Shown here piece after piece: positions 43,870-56,900 of a stretch of DNA of 64,000 nucleotides (within the stretch, counting starts at the first letter, position 1; each line of letters opens with the position of its first letter). The notes beneath the pieces are model-generated. The model was not told where the DNA came from and did not search any database. It saw only the letters and a list, made by a program, of their open reading frames with translations. The stretch is from NCBI GenBank assembly GCA_964023205.1, contig OZ026851.1, positions 19,165,528 to 19,229,527 on the forward strand, read 5' to 3'. The stretch comes from Lutraria lutraria (taxonomy: Eukaryota; Mollusca; Bivalvia; Venerida; Mactridae). A program made the translations under genes and the position numbers.

Positions 43870-46800
43870 CAAAGAAGAAAAAGAAGACGTTTTGTTGTGC
43901 ATAGTTTATTCCACGAGAATCAACCATCATATTTTTCCTCTTCTAATCGATAAGTACTGAAAATACAGTTGAAATATACATAACAAATCAATATTGGTAT
44001 TGACTGACTATAGTAGTATATATAATATTACATAATGAATTGATATAAAATATATGACAAATGAAAACGAAACAACCAATCGTGCTTCCATACACAACAC
44101 GTGCTTATATATATATGTACACTGATCAATATGAAAAATACATGAAACGTCACAGATTACGTCACAAATACGTTGAAATAATTCGACACTATCATAATAT
44201 TCAAGTGGAGCATTTATTCCCGTGTTTTTACAACTCTTACAGTTACTGTTTGTCACGTGTCTACAAAGAATAAAAAGAGGAACCAAAGTAGACTCTATGC
44301 CGGAATCGGGATAACTAGGTAATTTGGGATGGGTTCATTGTTGGATAGTAAATCGACTGTTATTAAATCTGCAATTGTTTCTAATAAAAATTACCGTATA
44401 TAATATTTGGTAATTATTGGACCAAGAAGGTATGTCGATATGCAAGTATGTACAAAATGCAAGGGAATGGGTCTTTAAAGCACACGTTCAGCCATACGGT
44501 CACTTTCACGCATACATAGAAAAAAACGAATTTTTGTTCACTATGAGCAAAGTTTGTTTATATATAGAAATGTCGTCACAACCACTTGTCAAAGTTATGT
44601 TAAAATATAATGAATACTTGCTCGTGTTAATATAGATACACGTGATGGATGTTACACGTGTTTGGTCATACACGTTATTTCGAGCTTCTAAATCTAGGAA
44701 AACATTTATAATGATTCTGATTTCTAAGTTATCTATGTAAAATAAAGGTGTCTATCCAATACTGTATATATAGCAATGAAAACCATGGTCACACAGTCTA
44801 ATTTGTGTTTTATTTTTTTCACAGCGTGTATTGTCAAATAACAATAAATTCTGCATTTTTCACAAAATAAGATACATCATCTATGTACTGGAATACTGTC
44901 AAGTTGATGATAAAGTATACATACATGTAGTTTTTCTTCACTGTTAAATACTAAAAGACATTCATATCATTCACTAAATATTTTAAGTCATTGTTTGACC
45001 TATAAATTAGATTGGATTGTTTTGATGTTCAAGCACTGATCGCGAAAAATCAGCTGTATAAATAACCTCATATATCTCACTTCACTATTAACAAATGTTG
45101 TCTCTCAAATGGTAATTAGAAAGAAACGACGATGCCATGACATAAATGCTTAACTCAGACAATTATCATAAATACACACTATACGTATACGAAATGACAT
45201 GAACCGTGTAAATTTGGAGGACAAAGTTCACGGGTCAAACATGCACATCAAGTAAAATAACACTGTCTGTCAAGTATATTCTGTGTTACATGCTCAAAAA
45301 TTTAAGTTAACAATGACCTAATTTTAGTTTCTTAAAACATACATACTTAATGTATCAATATTTAAAAGATTTTATCACGTGACTGAAATCATAGGGCTGT
45401 AAGTACTCGGTTTAGTTTTCATTATAACACCGAAACAATATGAAATTAACATTTCCTCAGACATACTATCAATAATACTTGCCAAAAACACCCACAAAAA
45501 ACATAGTTTAGTACAGAATAACTTGTATATAACTAAACATAGCATAATAACATGTTTCATATAGTCACGGTGTGTAATTATCCGAAATACCATAATGAAC
45601 GAATAACACGTACATTTTCAAAAGTATATTAAGTATAAAAATGTAGATGTTTTAACATAATTATCAATAAATATTTCTCATTTCAAATAATTTAGGGCAT
45701 ATCTGTCACTACTAGATGGTGTGTATAAACATACAGAAGTCTTCACACTCTAATAGGAAGAAATTCCCTGTCGTATGACGTCATTTATAAATGATATAAA
45801 GTTACTAATGTTACACTACTACTTAATACTATAACAATGAATTTTATAATTGAAAAGCATGGTGCATATAATACATAAGTTGCTTCACGTGCAGCAGTGG
45901 GTGGAATGGCTACATGGATGGAACTAATTAAGTCAGTATCTTGTATTACGTCATCTATACGTATACGTCACTATAGTTTCATCTATGATCAACAGTGCAT
46001 TGTAAATGACTACAAAGTTCATATTTGTAAGTAATAGTCACTGATATAGCCAAAGTTTTTGTGTGTTTTGCATTGCAATAACAACTCTGTCATTCTTTTA
46101 ACAAAATGTCTTAAATAATTAATAAAATCTACATTAATTTCTTGTTGGCGCCATTTCTCGTCTATGAAGGAACAACTAGTTTTCACAAACAGTCTGACAT
46201 CGTGAAAGTTTCACACACATGCCTATTACGTTCTTTGCTTACCTGATGCCAATGACCTTGCGACGAACTAGTTGTTTCAAAAATCAGAATAAAAATGGCG
46301 TCCAAGAACACACGGCAGTCAATGCAGAGGACGAGTTATACGTTCCGTCAACCAGTAACCCTAATTAAGGGTTTTCACTGGAAGACTTCATTCTGTCCTG
46401 AACATTGAGTGCGCACTACACTACATCACTACTCCCTACATAAACTCAAAGCAGTCGCCATCTTGCTTAAGTCATTCTACCTCTAAAAGAAGAGCTAACC
46501 GGACCGGAGATTTAAAAAATATCAAATTAAAGAACAATTTCATCTTACACTTAACTTTTTATATCATATCATTATGCTTCTGAACTGAAATCATACTAGG
46601 AGTACATCACGTGGTATCAATAAATTCTTGAAGAGACAGAATATCTCAAGCAAACATGATGATTATGGAACAAAACGGAACATTTTGAGAGTGGTGTTTA
46701 GCACTACGAACAGTATATGAACTTAAAATGATGTGATCCAATCAATGCTGTTAGTAATGAAGAGACGTTCTTTTAATGTCATAACACTCCCGCTTCTATA

Positions 46801-49800
46801 TTCAACCATAATTCATAAGCCTAGAATCGCTTTAAATAATAATTATATATTGTGGTTAAATGTGAAATTTGCAATTTGTTCCATTCTGTATAAAAAATCC
46901 TGTACTTATAAAGATTAAAAAAAAAACAGCATTAATTATATTTGGTTCAGAGCAAATTATATTATTCAACAAATGAATGAAGCGATGTATATAAAAATGA
47001 TGCCAATTTATTGTTGCTCTTCAGAATAGAAACAAAACATGCACCTCCATATGCGCATGAAATTGTTCGAATATAAGATGTACATATTCTAACTACCTAT
47101 ACTAAACTTATACTTAAAATGCACTTCAATTAATGAAGGTAATGCAAACCATGGCACGGATGAAAAAACAGCTAAAACTTTAAAATTAAGTTTTTACTTA
47201 GAGTTGATGAGAACTTGAATCTTTTATGAGATCATAATGTATTAGTAATACAAACATACATGTACATATTAAAAACAAAATATACAAACGAAATACCAGT
47301 AAGGTATCGATTGATAATTGTGACTAGATTTTTTAAAGATCAAATGCAAATTTCAAACAACCCGCAATCGTAACTCTCGTTTATATACATAAATCATTTT
47401 GGCATAACCTGAACAAATATTAACAACTACAAAGTATTTGCACTCCGAAGAAATATTAATTGGGTCAAAAATACTGATTTTTCATGAATGATGCCGGATC
47501 ACACGTTGCAGTATAATCAGATATCTAGTCGTTTATTTGCATTTTTTTCTCTTCATCTTCTATTGTTACGTGTTACATATTCTACTGAAAACTCAAACAT
47601 TTTAACCAACGTTTGCTTAGGCCCGTATCCATAAATCGTGGCCAAATTAGGTGCACGTGTAAAACTCTTAATTGCAAATTGTGCAAAGTATTAGTTGTAC
47701 AAAAAATCAACACTTCCGCCGGAAGTTGGACTGAAAACATTACAGGAAGTTGGACTTGTTGATGAATTTGGAAGCATTACGAAGTGACATATCATTGCGG
47801 TGGTATATTCAGTACAGTGTGGTTTGAGATCTTAATTAAATAATGAGATTTTGCGAAAAAAATAAGCAAAAAGTTAAACCCGAAAAATGAAGTTTATGTT
47901 TATTATAGGACGTAGGTTTGCCAACAGCCAGTCGGACAGTCAGACAGCCAGTTCAGGTGCTTTTAAATCTTTGGATGAACATTCTTGGAAAATATTCGAT
48001 ACTAGTAAATTAGTTCGTTAGTATCGAACCTTCAGATAATATTTCTTAACAGTTATTTTTTGTACATTTGATTAGACATAAATTTCATGGTAAGACGGTA
48101 TTGTTGTAGAAGATATAAGAAACAATATGTGTAGTTTCACATGGGCTATGTAACATGCCTACTATTTTCTAATACTTAAAATATCAGCCACTAAATAGGA
48201 CGAATAGGCGGGTTTACAATACCATTAATAAAGTAAAAATGAAGAAAAAAAGTAAATATGTATAAAGAGTTTCATGCCTTAACTATAACACAAATATTCA
48301 CCCAACACTAGCATAGTTATATATATAAATAAAGGGATATATACAAGATACCATGTACCCGGTATATGATATGGTCTTTATATGTGCATAAGTTATCATA
48401 TAAAAATGGTAGAATTTGTACAAACACATTATTCAAACATTAGTCACTAACTACCAGTTTTTTAAATAACAATAGTGTTATATGTCGGATTTAGGCGTCA
48501 TTTACTGCGCATGCCCAGCGCCATATTGGATGTCTCCCAAACAGCAACTTCTCAACCGCATATTGGAATAATTAGATGTTTATTAGCTCAATTTATTCCG
48601 TACAGTCTTGAAATTTATTCGAATATACGTTACCAGCCTTTTAAATTAACTTTGTTTATTGCGGACAACGTATGCAGGGCCGTTCAGCAACACTTTATAC
48701 CGATTTACTCAACAGTGCACCAAGTTTTCATTTATTAAAAAATACTTTTCACAAAGTAAATTTATGTTCAGATCTTAAAACTTTTGATATTTACAAACTG
48801 TTTGCATTAAAACAATAATTTACGTGTTTATCTTACCAATTTATATGGAACATTGACAAATGAACAAATAATTAAAATACCCTTAATTCTATTGATGTTA
48901 CTGATCTTGTCACCGATGTTGTCAAATTTGTTGTTGCTGTTTGTGATTGTTGTTGTAATTGTTTGGTCGTTTCTATCAGAGGCATCGTCATCAAAACTGA
49001 GACAGGTTTGTTTTCAAAGCCAGCAACAAAATATAATGAATGGGCAAATAAGCTGACTAAATGAGGCCAGTGATTAGATAAGGCATTTTTGTACTAATTA
49101 GAAACGAATTGAAGAAATTAATAAAACACAAGTTTCACCAACTTTTTTTCAGACCAATCGATAATTGGACGTATAGAGATAAGATTCGAGACGAGTGTCA
49201 CATTCTCGCATTTCATTGGTTAATCCAAACTACCCTCTTAAAATCGACCAATGATAATGCTATTTACATGTTCTTATTTGTACCAGGCATATCGAATTTT
49301 CACGCTGTATCTAAATATTGTGCTGAGCACATTTCATTAAGTGAATGAACCGACTTTGCGGATAAGGGATATCATGGAATAAACTAGGTTGTGTACTAGA
49401 AAGGTCAAGAAAACAGCCACATGCCCGTTTTACGATACTCTCTGATAAAGGCACGAGGACCGAAAATTTGTCTAAGGAAAAAATTGAAACATCCGGTCTT
49501 TCTGTCTTCCAAGGCTTCAAGACAAAGTACCGGTGTATGAAGCAACATTGTGGCAAATATGTTTTATTCAGATGGGTGGCGGAGCATCTACTGGGTCATT
49601 GCGGTAGATTAACTGTAAGACAGTTGTATCTGCCTGAAATATGACGTACACTGATTGGCTGTCGAATGTCTTGTGACATCATTGCCTGATGACGTTTCGT
49701 AAATCGGGCACTGGACTCGGGACAGAGGTTTGATGGTATGTTTTATTACATAGTATGATAAAGAAATACTTGTGTATTTTGCTACAAAATATTGCACACA

Positions 49801-50092
49801 TATGTACAGGTAACTGCATTATCAACTCACGCTCTAATCTGAACAATTTAACACGTTCTCTTTACTATTTTACCGAAAAGAGAAAACATAAACAAACTAG
49901 ACGCCATATTTTCTTATCACAGCGCCATCTATGACGTGGCATCTACACTTCCGTTTCAGAGAAACTGGAATGAACTACCCCATTCGGAATGTATCGGTCA
50001 TTTTCGATCAGTTCTTTAAGTTCCGCTTGCGTCTTCTCACTTAGAATATGTTGTTGAGCTTTCAAAATCCCGAGTATCTTCCGAACGGTCAG
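43870..50092. other. Long intergenic stretch downstream of the innexin
   Basis: About 6.2 kb of AT-rich sequence. ORFs (for example 44417-44635, 48475-48738, 48853-49056) are under 90 codons, lack splice context and show no known domain. Part of it may be innexin 3' UTR, but no poly(A) site could be fixed. Confidence 0.45.
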
Positions 50093-50950
50093 TCAGACGT
50101 TAGAGTTATCGTCTGATATTTGGTTTGTCGCGTGTTTAAACAAGGGTTTATTTCTGTAATAATGCCAGAGTTGGACGATTAACTCAGAAACTAAAACATC
50201 ATTTGCATTTTTGCCCACAAGTCTAAGAACAAAGATACCATCCTGGCGCAGATACTGTTCGCAAAATTTCACCGCCATCTTTTTGTCCAGCTCTGATTTA
50301 TAACAATCATTTACTCTTAAAAACTTCTTCATGTATCGAATGCGATGTTGCCTAAATATCATGATGTATGCCCAAATAAGGAAGTTGGCCGTACTTAACA
50401 CAGAGACAGCAACAAGCCAAAACCATATGAACATAAAGATCTTCTCATTAAACAGGTTGATAGGTAAAACACATTGCACGCTATATTGTTGAACGTTTCG
50501 AAGCTGACGTATACTAAAGTCACACATTGTGACACGTGGGAAGCGTGGACTTTCTTCAAAATCCTCCCCACGTGACAATTTACCCATCACCTCGAAGCCG
50601 TAAGCATTATAATTAGTCCCGAGGAACTCATTAAGAATAAAAAGCTGACCCACGGCATTAGTCATGTACAGCAACTTGATAAACATGTAAATTGTTACAA
50701 GGTAATTGCCGTAACGTTTGCCACACACTATACAACAAAATTTGGAAATTGTTTGACGTAATCGAATAAAACAACCCGAGCGATATTCACGTGCATTTTC
50801 CAGCCAGCGATCCATATATTTGACGATATGTCGTATAGTCCTCTCCCGTTCTTCTGGAGATATATACTGTGTTTCCGCCGCTAGGGTGACGATCTTATCT
50901 AGATTGACACCAGCAGACGCGGTGAGAATTCTCCACAATATGCACGGTAT
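50093..50950 (-). CDS. Innexin coding exon 4 (TM3, TM4, C-terminus)
   Basis: The acceptor is cttgtttcag before ATACCGTGC, in phase 0; the stop codon is at 50093-50095. The exon encodes residues 140-424: IPCILWR, the intracellular loop, TM3, extracellular loop 2 with two cysteines, [14 protein letters not shown]4 and the tail. Confidence 0.95.
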   Translation of the reverse strand: MPCILWRILTASAGVNLDKIVTLAAETQYISPEERERTIRHIVKYMDRWLENAREYRSGCFIRLRQTISKFCCIVCGKRYGNYLVTIYMFIKLLYMTNAVGQLFILNEFLGTNYNAYGFEVMGKLSRGEDFEESPRFPRVTMCDFSIRQLRNVQQYSVQCVLPINLFNEKIFMFIWFWLVAVSVLSTANFLIWAYIMIFRQHRIRYMKKFLRVNDCYKSELDKKMAVKFCEQYLRQDGIFVLRLVGKNANDVLVSELIVQLWHYYRNKPLFKHATNQISDDNSNV

Positions 50951-53900
50951 CTGAAACAAGCCCACACATATCAGAAATGACCAGTTTGAACAAGATACAT
51001 CAACTAAACATACTTGTAAAAGATTTTATTTAACAAATTTCAATTTTTTACATTTTTCGGCAGCCGAACGACTTATTATTCTCATCGTGACTATTTTGAA
51101 TGGAACTATTTTCAATCGCGTATGAACTTATTTTGAATGTTGATAGAATTTTAAAGAAATGATTGCGTGATTAGTTTACCATCTGCTGAAATAACTGGAG
51201 ATAATACCGATTTCCATGTTACAGTGTTTGCCATGAAACATTGTTGTTTCGGTTTTACAAACTTATGGATATTAGTAGCTTAATTAGTTCGCATATATAA
51301 CACGTGCGTGATTATTTTGATAATCTAGATAATCCCATTGGTCATAAACATGGTTTACCATGTATATAACCACTCCATGGTTACTGGTAAATTACTGGTG
51401 AGTTTGTTATATAGCCACTCCATGGTTACTGGTAAATTACTGGTGAGTTTGTTATATAACCACTCCATGGTTACTGGTAAATTACTGGTGAGTTTGTTAT
51501 ATAGCCACTCCACATGGATGTTGGTAAATTACTGGTGAGTTGTTATATAACCACTCCATGGGTACTGGTAAATTACTGGTGGGTTTGTTATATAACCACT
51601 CCATGGGTACTGGTAAATTACTGGTGGGTTTGTTATATAAAACTCCATGGGTACTGGTTAAATTACTGGTGGGTTTATTATATAACCACTCCATGGGTAC
51701 TGGTAAATTACTGGTGGGTTTGTTATATAACCACTCCATGTGAACTGGTAAATTACTGGTGAGTTTGTTATATAGCCACTCCATGGGTACGGGTTAATTA
51801 CTGGTGGGTTTGTTATATAGCCACTCCATGGGTACTGGTTAATTACTGGTGGTCTTGTTATATAACCACTCCATGGGTACTGGTAAATTACTGGTGAGTT
51901 TGTTATATAGCCACTCATTGGGTACTGGTTAATTACTGGTGGTCTTGTTATATAGCCACTCCATGGGTACTGGTAAATTACTGGTGAGTTTGTTATATAG
52001 CCACTCCATGGGTACTGGTTAATTACTGGTGGTCTTGTTATATAGCCACTCCATGGGTACTGGTAAATTACTGGTGAGTTTGTTATATAACCACTCCATG
52101 GGTACTGGTAAATTACTGTAGAGTTTGTTATATAGCCACTCCATGGATACTGGTAAATTACTGGTGAGTTTGTTATATAACCACTCCATGGGTACTGGTA
52201 AATTACTGTAGAGTTTGTTATATAGCCACTCCATGGGTACTGGTAAATTACTGGTGAGTTTGTTATATAACCACTCCATGGGTACTGGTAAATTACTGTA
52301 GAGTTTGTTATATAACCACTCCATGGGTACTGGTAAATTACTGGTGAGTTTGTTATATAACCACTCCATGGGTACTGGTAAATTACTGGTGAGTTTGTTA
52401 TATAGCCACTCCATGGGTACGGGATAATTACTGGTGGGTTTGTTATATAACCACTCCATGGGTACTGGTAAATTACTGGTGGGTTTGTTATATAACCACT
52501 CCATGGGTATTGGTAAATTACTGGTGAGTTTGTTATATAGCCACTCCATGGGTACTGGTTAATTACTGTAGAGTTTGTTATATAGTAACTCCATGGATAC
52601 TGGTAAATTACCTACTCCATGGATAAATGTTAAATTACTGGAGAGTTTGTTATATAGCCAAACTATTACCTTACAATATACTGACTAATTATGATCGATA
52701 TGCTAAGATAGATCTTAAAGACATTGGATACAGTTTACAGGTGTTTTTTTCACATAGACATAATTATAGGGAAAATGAAAACTCTCTCATGATTTTTTTT
52801 AAACCTTGGGTGATCATAGCATATGATAACAGAAACATTTTAAGCGAAAACAAATTGAGGGTTGACGAATTCGTTTTGGGTTATCTGGCCTTTAATTTGA
52901 AATTTTGGTTGATTTTCATATTATGTTTATGTGCAAAAAAACTAGAAACAGTAGCAAACGTTTTTAATACATTAACGGATTGTCACATGACTTATGACGT
53001 ATGTAAATATTACTCACCTTAAACAATAAAGCCTGAAACAACAGAATCATGGGAACCCACTGATAATATCCAATTTCCGTTTCTTTTTTCGAGTAGTCAT
53101 ATTTTGGTAAATCATTATCAAAGTGTACGAAGTACGTGTTGGACACCCAGCAGACGTTGTTGGTATAATCAACCATAGCGTCCGTAAACTCTGCCGGGCA
53201 CCAGCAATGAATGGGTTCGCCCACATATTGCTTCGTACTGAAAGTATAAATACATAACTGTATACATATATGCAAAGATTATCAAACAGTCATACAGTAA
53301 ATTGAAGATGGTAAAAACGGTAAAAATTTGCTTACCTACCCTGTTGGTAAAATGCTAAAATCTTAATTTTATCTTCATCGTATTATATTAGTTTTCATTG
53401 TATATCAATGATATTAGTATTTTAAAATTATAAATGTTTGACTTGTATGAATCCTACAGTTATATTAGGCGACATATTTAACACAGACTAAGATTACGTA
53501 AATAGATATTTACTTTGCTTAAACTGTTAATAAGAGGACCAGCGCCGATCTAGACGAAACATTTTCCAAATCAACGCATACTATACACACGTACGTTAGT
53601 ACGAGCATATCGCAATCAAACTGAACGTTTTACGAATGTACTTGTTGATATCAATAAATTCATTTAAAATGATTAACGTAATTAACGGTACAGTGCAACC
53701 TCGCCAAAGCATGCAACACCATTTGGGAGAAGCCAAATCATGTTGTTGTTGAAATGATGTTACAGATGCTCTATAGAGATTAAATTAATCTGTTATATTA
53801 AGTAAAGAATGTCAATACAGTACAATCTCTCAAAAGCAACATATTTCTGGAATAGCAAAATTATGTTCTTGTTGAGAGGTTGTTGCTCTAGAGAGGTTAA

Positions 53901-56900
53901 ATTGATAGTTAAATCGTGCAGTGGGAAAATTCACGCTGTTGTTGAAGGGAGATTATTGCTCAAGAGAGGTTGCACTGTATTCATAAAGCCGTTTTCATTC
54001 AGGTCTGTATAGTAACTCACGTCAATATATATCGGAACTTATGTACATACATGTATATATAATTAGAGTAATACAAAAAAAGTTAAGAGTAAAAAGGGAA
54101 GAACGTGATTAGACGTTATTATCCAATTTCTGTAATTTCCGTCCATTTGAATGGAGCTCATCGATTCAGAAATGATTGAATGAGATTGTAATCTTCTATA
54201 TTTAGTAATTAGTAAATTATCGGAACTATGAAGCCCATAGTCCATAAATAAATCGTACATAGCACGGTGCCAATACTTCATGTGTATTCACTTTCCGTTT
54301 TAGACTATTGTATAATGAATTACTGGCAAAACATAGAAACAACTATAGGATTTTATGTCAGCATGCTTAAATTTAAATTTACGACCAACTCTTAGCATTT
54401 AAGCAAAGGAACTTAGTCAATGAAATTAAATGAAATATATGCCATCATATTTCCTATAGAGCGACCCTCCCTTGGCATTTAAGTAAAGGAACTTAGTCAA
54501 TGAAATGAAATGAAATATTTGCCATCATATTTCCTATAGAAAATTGCCAATATCTCTTGAAATTCATACCATCCGGAATAACGCTATATTTGTCGTTATC
54601 AGTTACAACAACGACAAGAAGCAATAGTAATAGAAGGTAAACTTAGAATTGCCGTTTTGGACCAATGAGTTCGAACACACAGCTTGTGAACACTAGTGAC
54701 AGTAAAAAACCATAACCACTTTGACACGGTACCCCCCTGCCAGTAAAGTTGACATGGCTACTGGCTGTAAAATTTCAACTTCTCGCATTCTTTCAGACCA
54801 GTCTTATCAAAGTGTAGGTTTTAACTTATTTAAGTAAATCCTTTCAACCTCTACAAATCAATTCCCTCTGGGAGAAGCAAAATTATGTTGTTGTTGAGAG
54901 GCTGTTGCTCTAGAGAGGTTAACTTAATAGTTGGATCATGCAGTGCGATAAATCATGCTATTGCTGAAGGGAGGTTGTTGTTCAAGTGAGGGTCGCTCTG
55001 GAGTGGTTGTACTGTTTTTGAAGGGATGTGGTTGCTTAAGAGAGGGTCGCTCTGGAGATGTACGGTAAACGTAATACAAGAAATAACATTTACCTTACTA
55101 CTATTGTAAATATGATGAATATTATAGTTGTGTATAGGTGATTAAGTCGATCTATCCAGTCGTCGTCATAGCGGCCTTTAAGCCGTGCGTACGTCGCAAA
55201 ACTACCCAGTACACTGTCAAGCCTACAACGATACAAAACAAATACAAGTCGTTAGTGAATTATACAGACAAAACAGTTTTAAAACAGCTATGTTCGGATT
55301 TTTTTTTTTGAAAACACTGCACTAATTATGTTACATAACAGTTTATTTATGAACATAAGATATGATAAACAAAATGCCCATAGTGATCTACATTTTCCTT
55401 GACCAAACCTATACGATTCGTCTGAAATAATATGGTGTAAATTTTAGTAAGACATTTAATAATTATGAACATCGATTTTAGCTTCATAGACAAATCATTA
55501 TATGGTTTGAATTTACGACAGTTTTATGTATACGAGTATGTGTGATCATTAAATTACTATACGATGTATCATGTTTCGTTAAACACTCATTTGTACATGT
55601 ATGCTTATAAAATAGTTAGGTCTTCAAATTAGCCTTGGAAACTTTATCACTGAATCATCGACTTGTTTCAATCGTATTAAGGCACCAGGTTGTACTACAC
55701 GATTTTCAGACGGTGATAAAACAAGCAAGAATCCATCCTAATGTTTTCTACGATCGTAAAAATGTCAAATTGACTAATCAGTAACCACTTATGAAATGTC
55801 ACACTAAAATATGAAAGCACTGGTATGATGAAAATGCAAAGCCTTAAGCATGTACATTTGACTTAACCAAATACGTGCAGTGATCTAAATATCTAAGTAA
55901 AACACCGGCTATTCTTAATATACAATTAACTATAAACAATGATCTATGACGAGGGCTAATCATAAGTACTCGGGCATTTCTGTAATGCTAGGTTCCCACT
56001 AAACGTTTCGCATCACGATTGAAATCGTAGTCTTGATAATAGATCAATCGTGTTGGTCCTATCAGAGCTTATCATATCTTGAGATCAGTTGTGGCAATCG
56101 TGGATTAAAAAATGTTTACGATTAACACGATCAATTAGTATCAGATCGTATTGGATCATCACAAAACGCAACTGATCATATTCCATCGGACCCGCGGGTC
56201 GCATCGTAGCGCAACAAATCGTATCTGAATGTATCAACTCGCATTACCTCGTATCCAAACCTGTAATTTCAAAAACGTTCCACGATCAGATACGAATGAC
56301 TAATCGTGGGGCTCGTAGCAGGTCGCACGACAGTGGGAACCTAGCATAACTGGGAAATACGCACTTTCCGAGGCGTTCCGATTGTGACGTGGACATAACC
56401 AACAATCAGTTAACTCTTAGTGCACGTGTACCCAATACCCCTCCAAAACACTTCATGTTTGTTTTGTGTTTGAAACTTTCACAATAATGGCATATTTAGA
56501 AACATGCCTTCCACAAATTAGACAAACTACACTTAAATAAACTACAATTAAAGTAATGAACGCAAGATGGTTTTGTGATGGGAAATGCTCGGTTCTAGAA
56601 AACGTCTAACGACACTGACAATGAAATTAAAGAATATAATTTAGCAAGTTGCTCTGAACACGGATGTGGGTTCGGTGAATTATAGTTTTATGTCGATCTA
56701 TCTGAAGGTGAAAAAGACGAAGAATTTGTAAAAGAATTTAATCAGTCCTTATTGGGAATAACTACCAAAATTTATCATTCTATGTATACATGTAGATATT
56801 TGTGCGTATATCTCCTAGACTAGAATTTATCATTATATATATATACTCCTAGACAAAAAGGTGGAACCCAGTAACAAAAATCATTTAAAGGAATAAACAT

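Noticed and set aside
46370..46500. A less AT-rich stretch that might be a promoter
   Set aside because: No initiator, TATA box or following first exon could be identified on either strand.
48853..49056. A Leu/Val-rich ORF that looks like a membrane peptide
   Set aside because: Hydrophobicity follows from T-rich codons; no splice context, signal or second exon supports it.
52019..52549. A 176-codon minus-strand ORF of 15-residue repeats
   Set aside because: It is the 45-bp minisatellite read in frame. Equivalent ORFs exist on the other strand and in other frames, and it lies inside an innexin intron.
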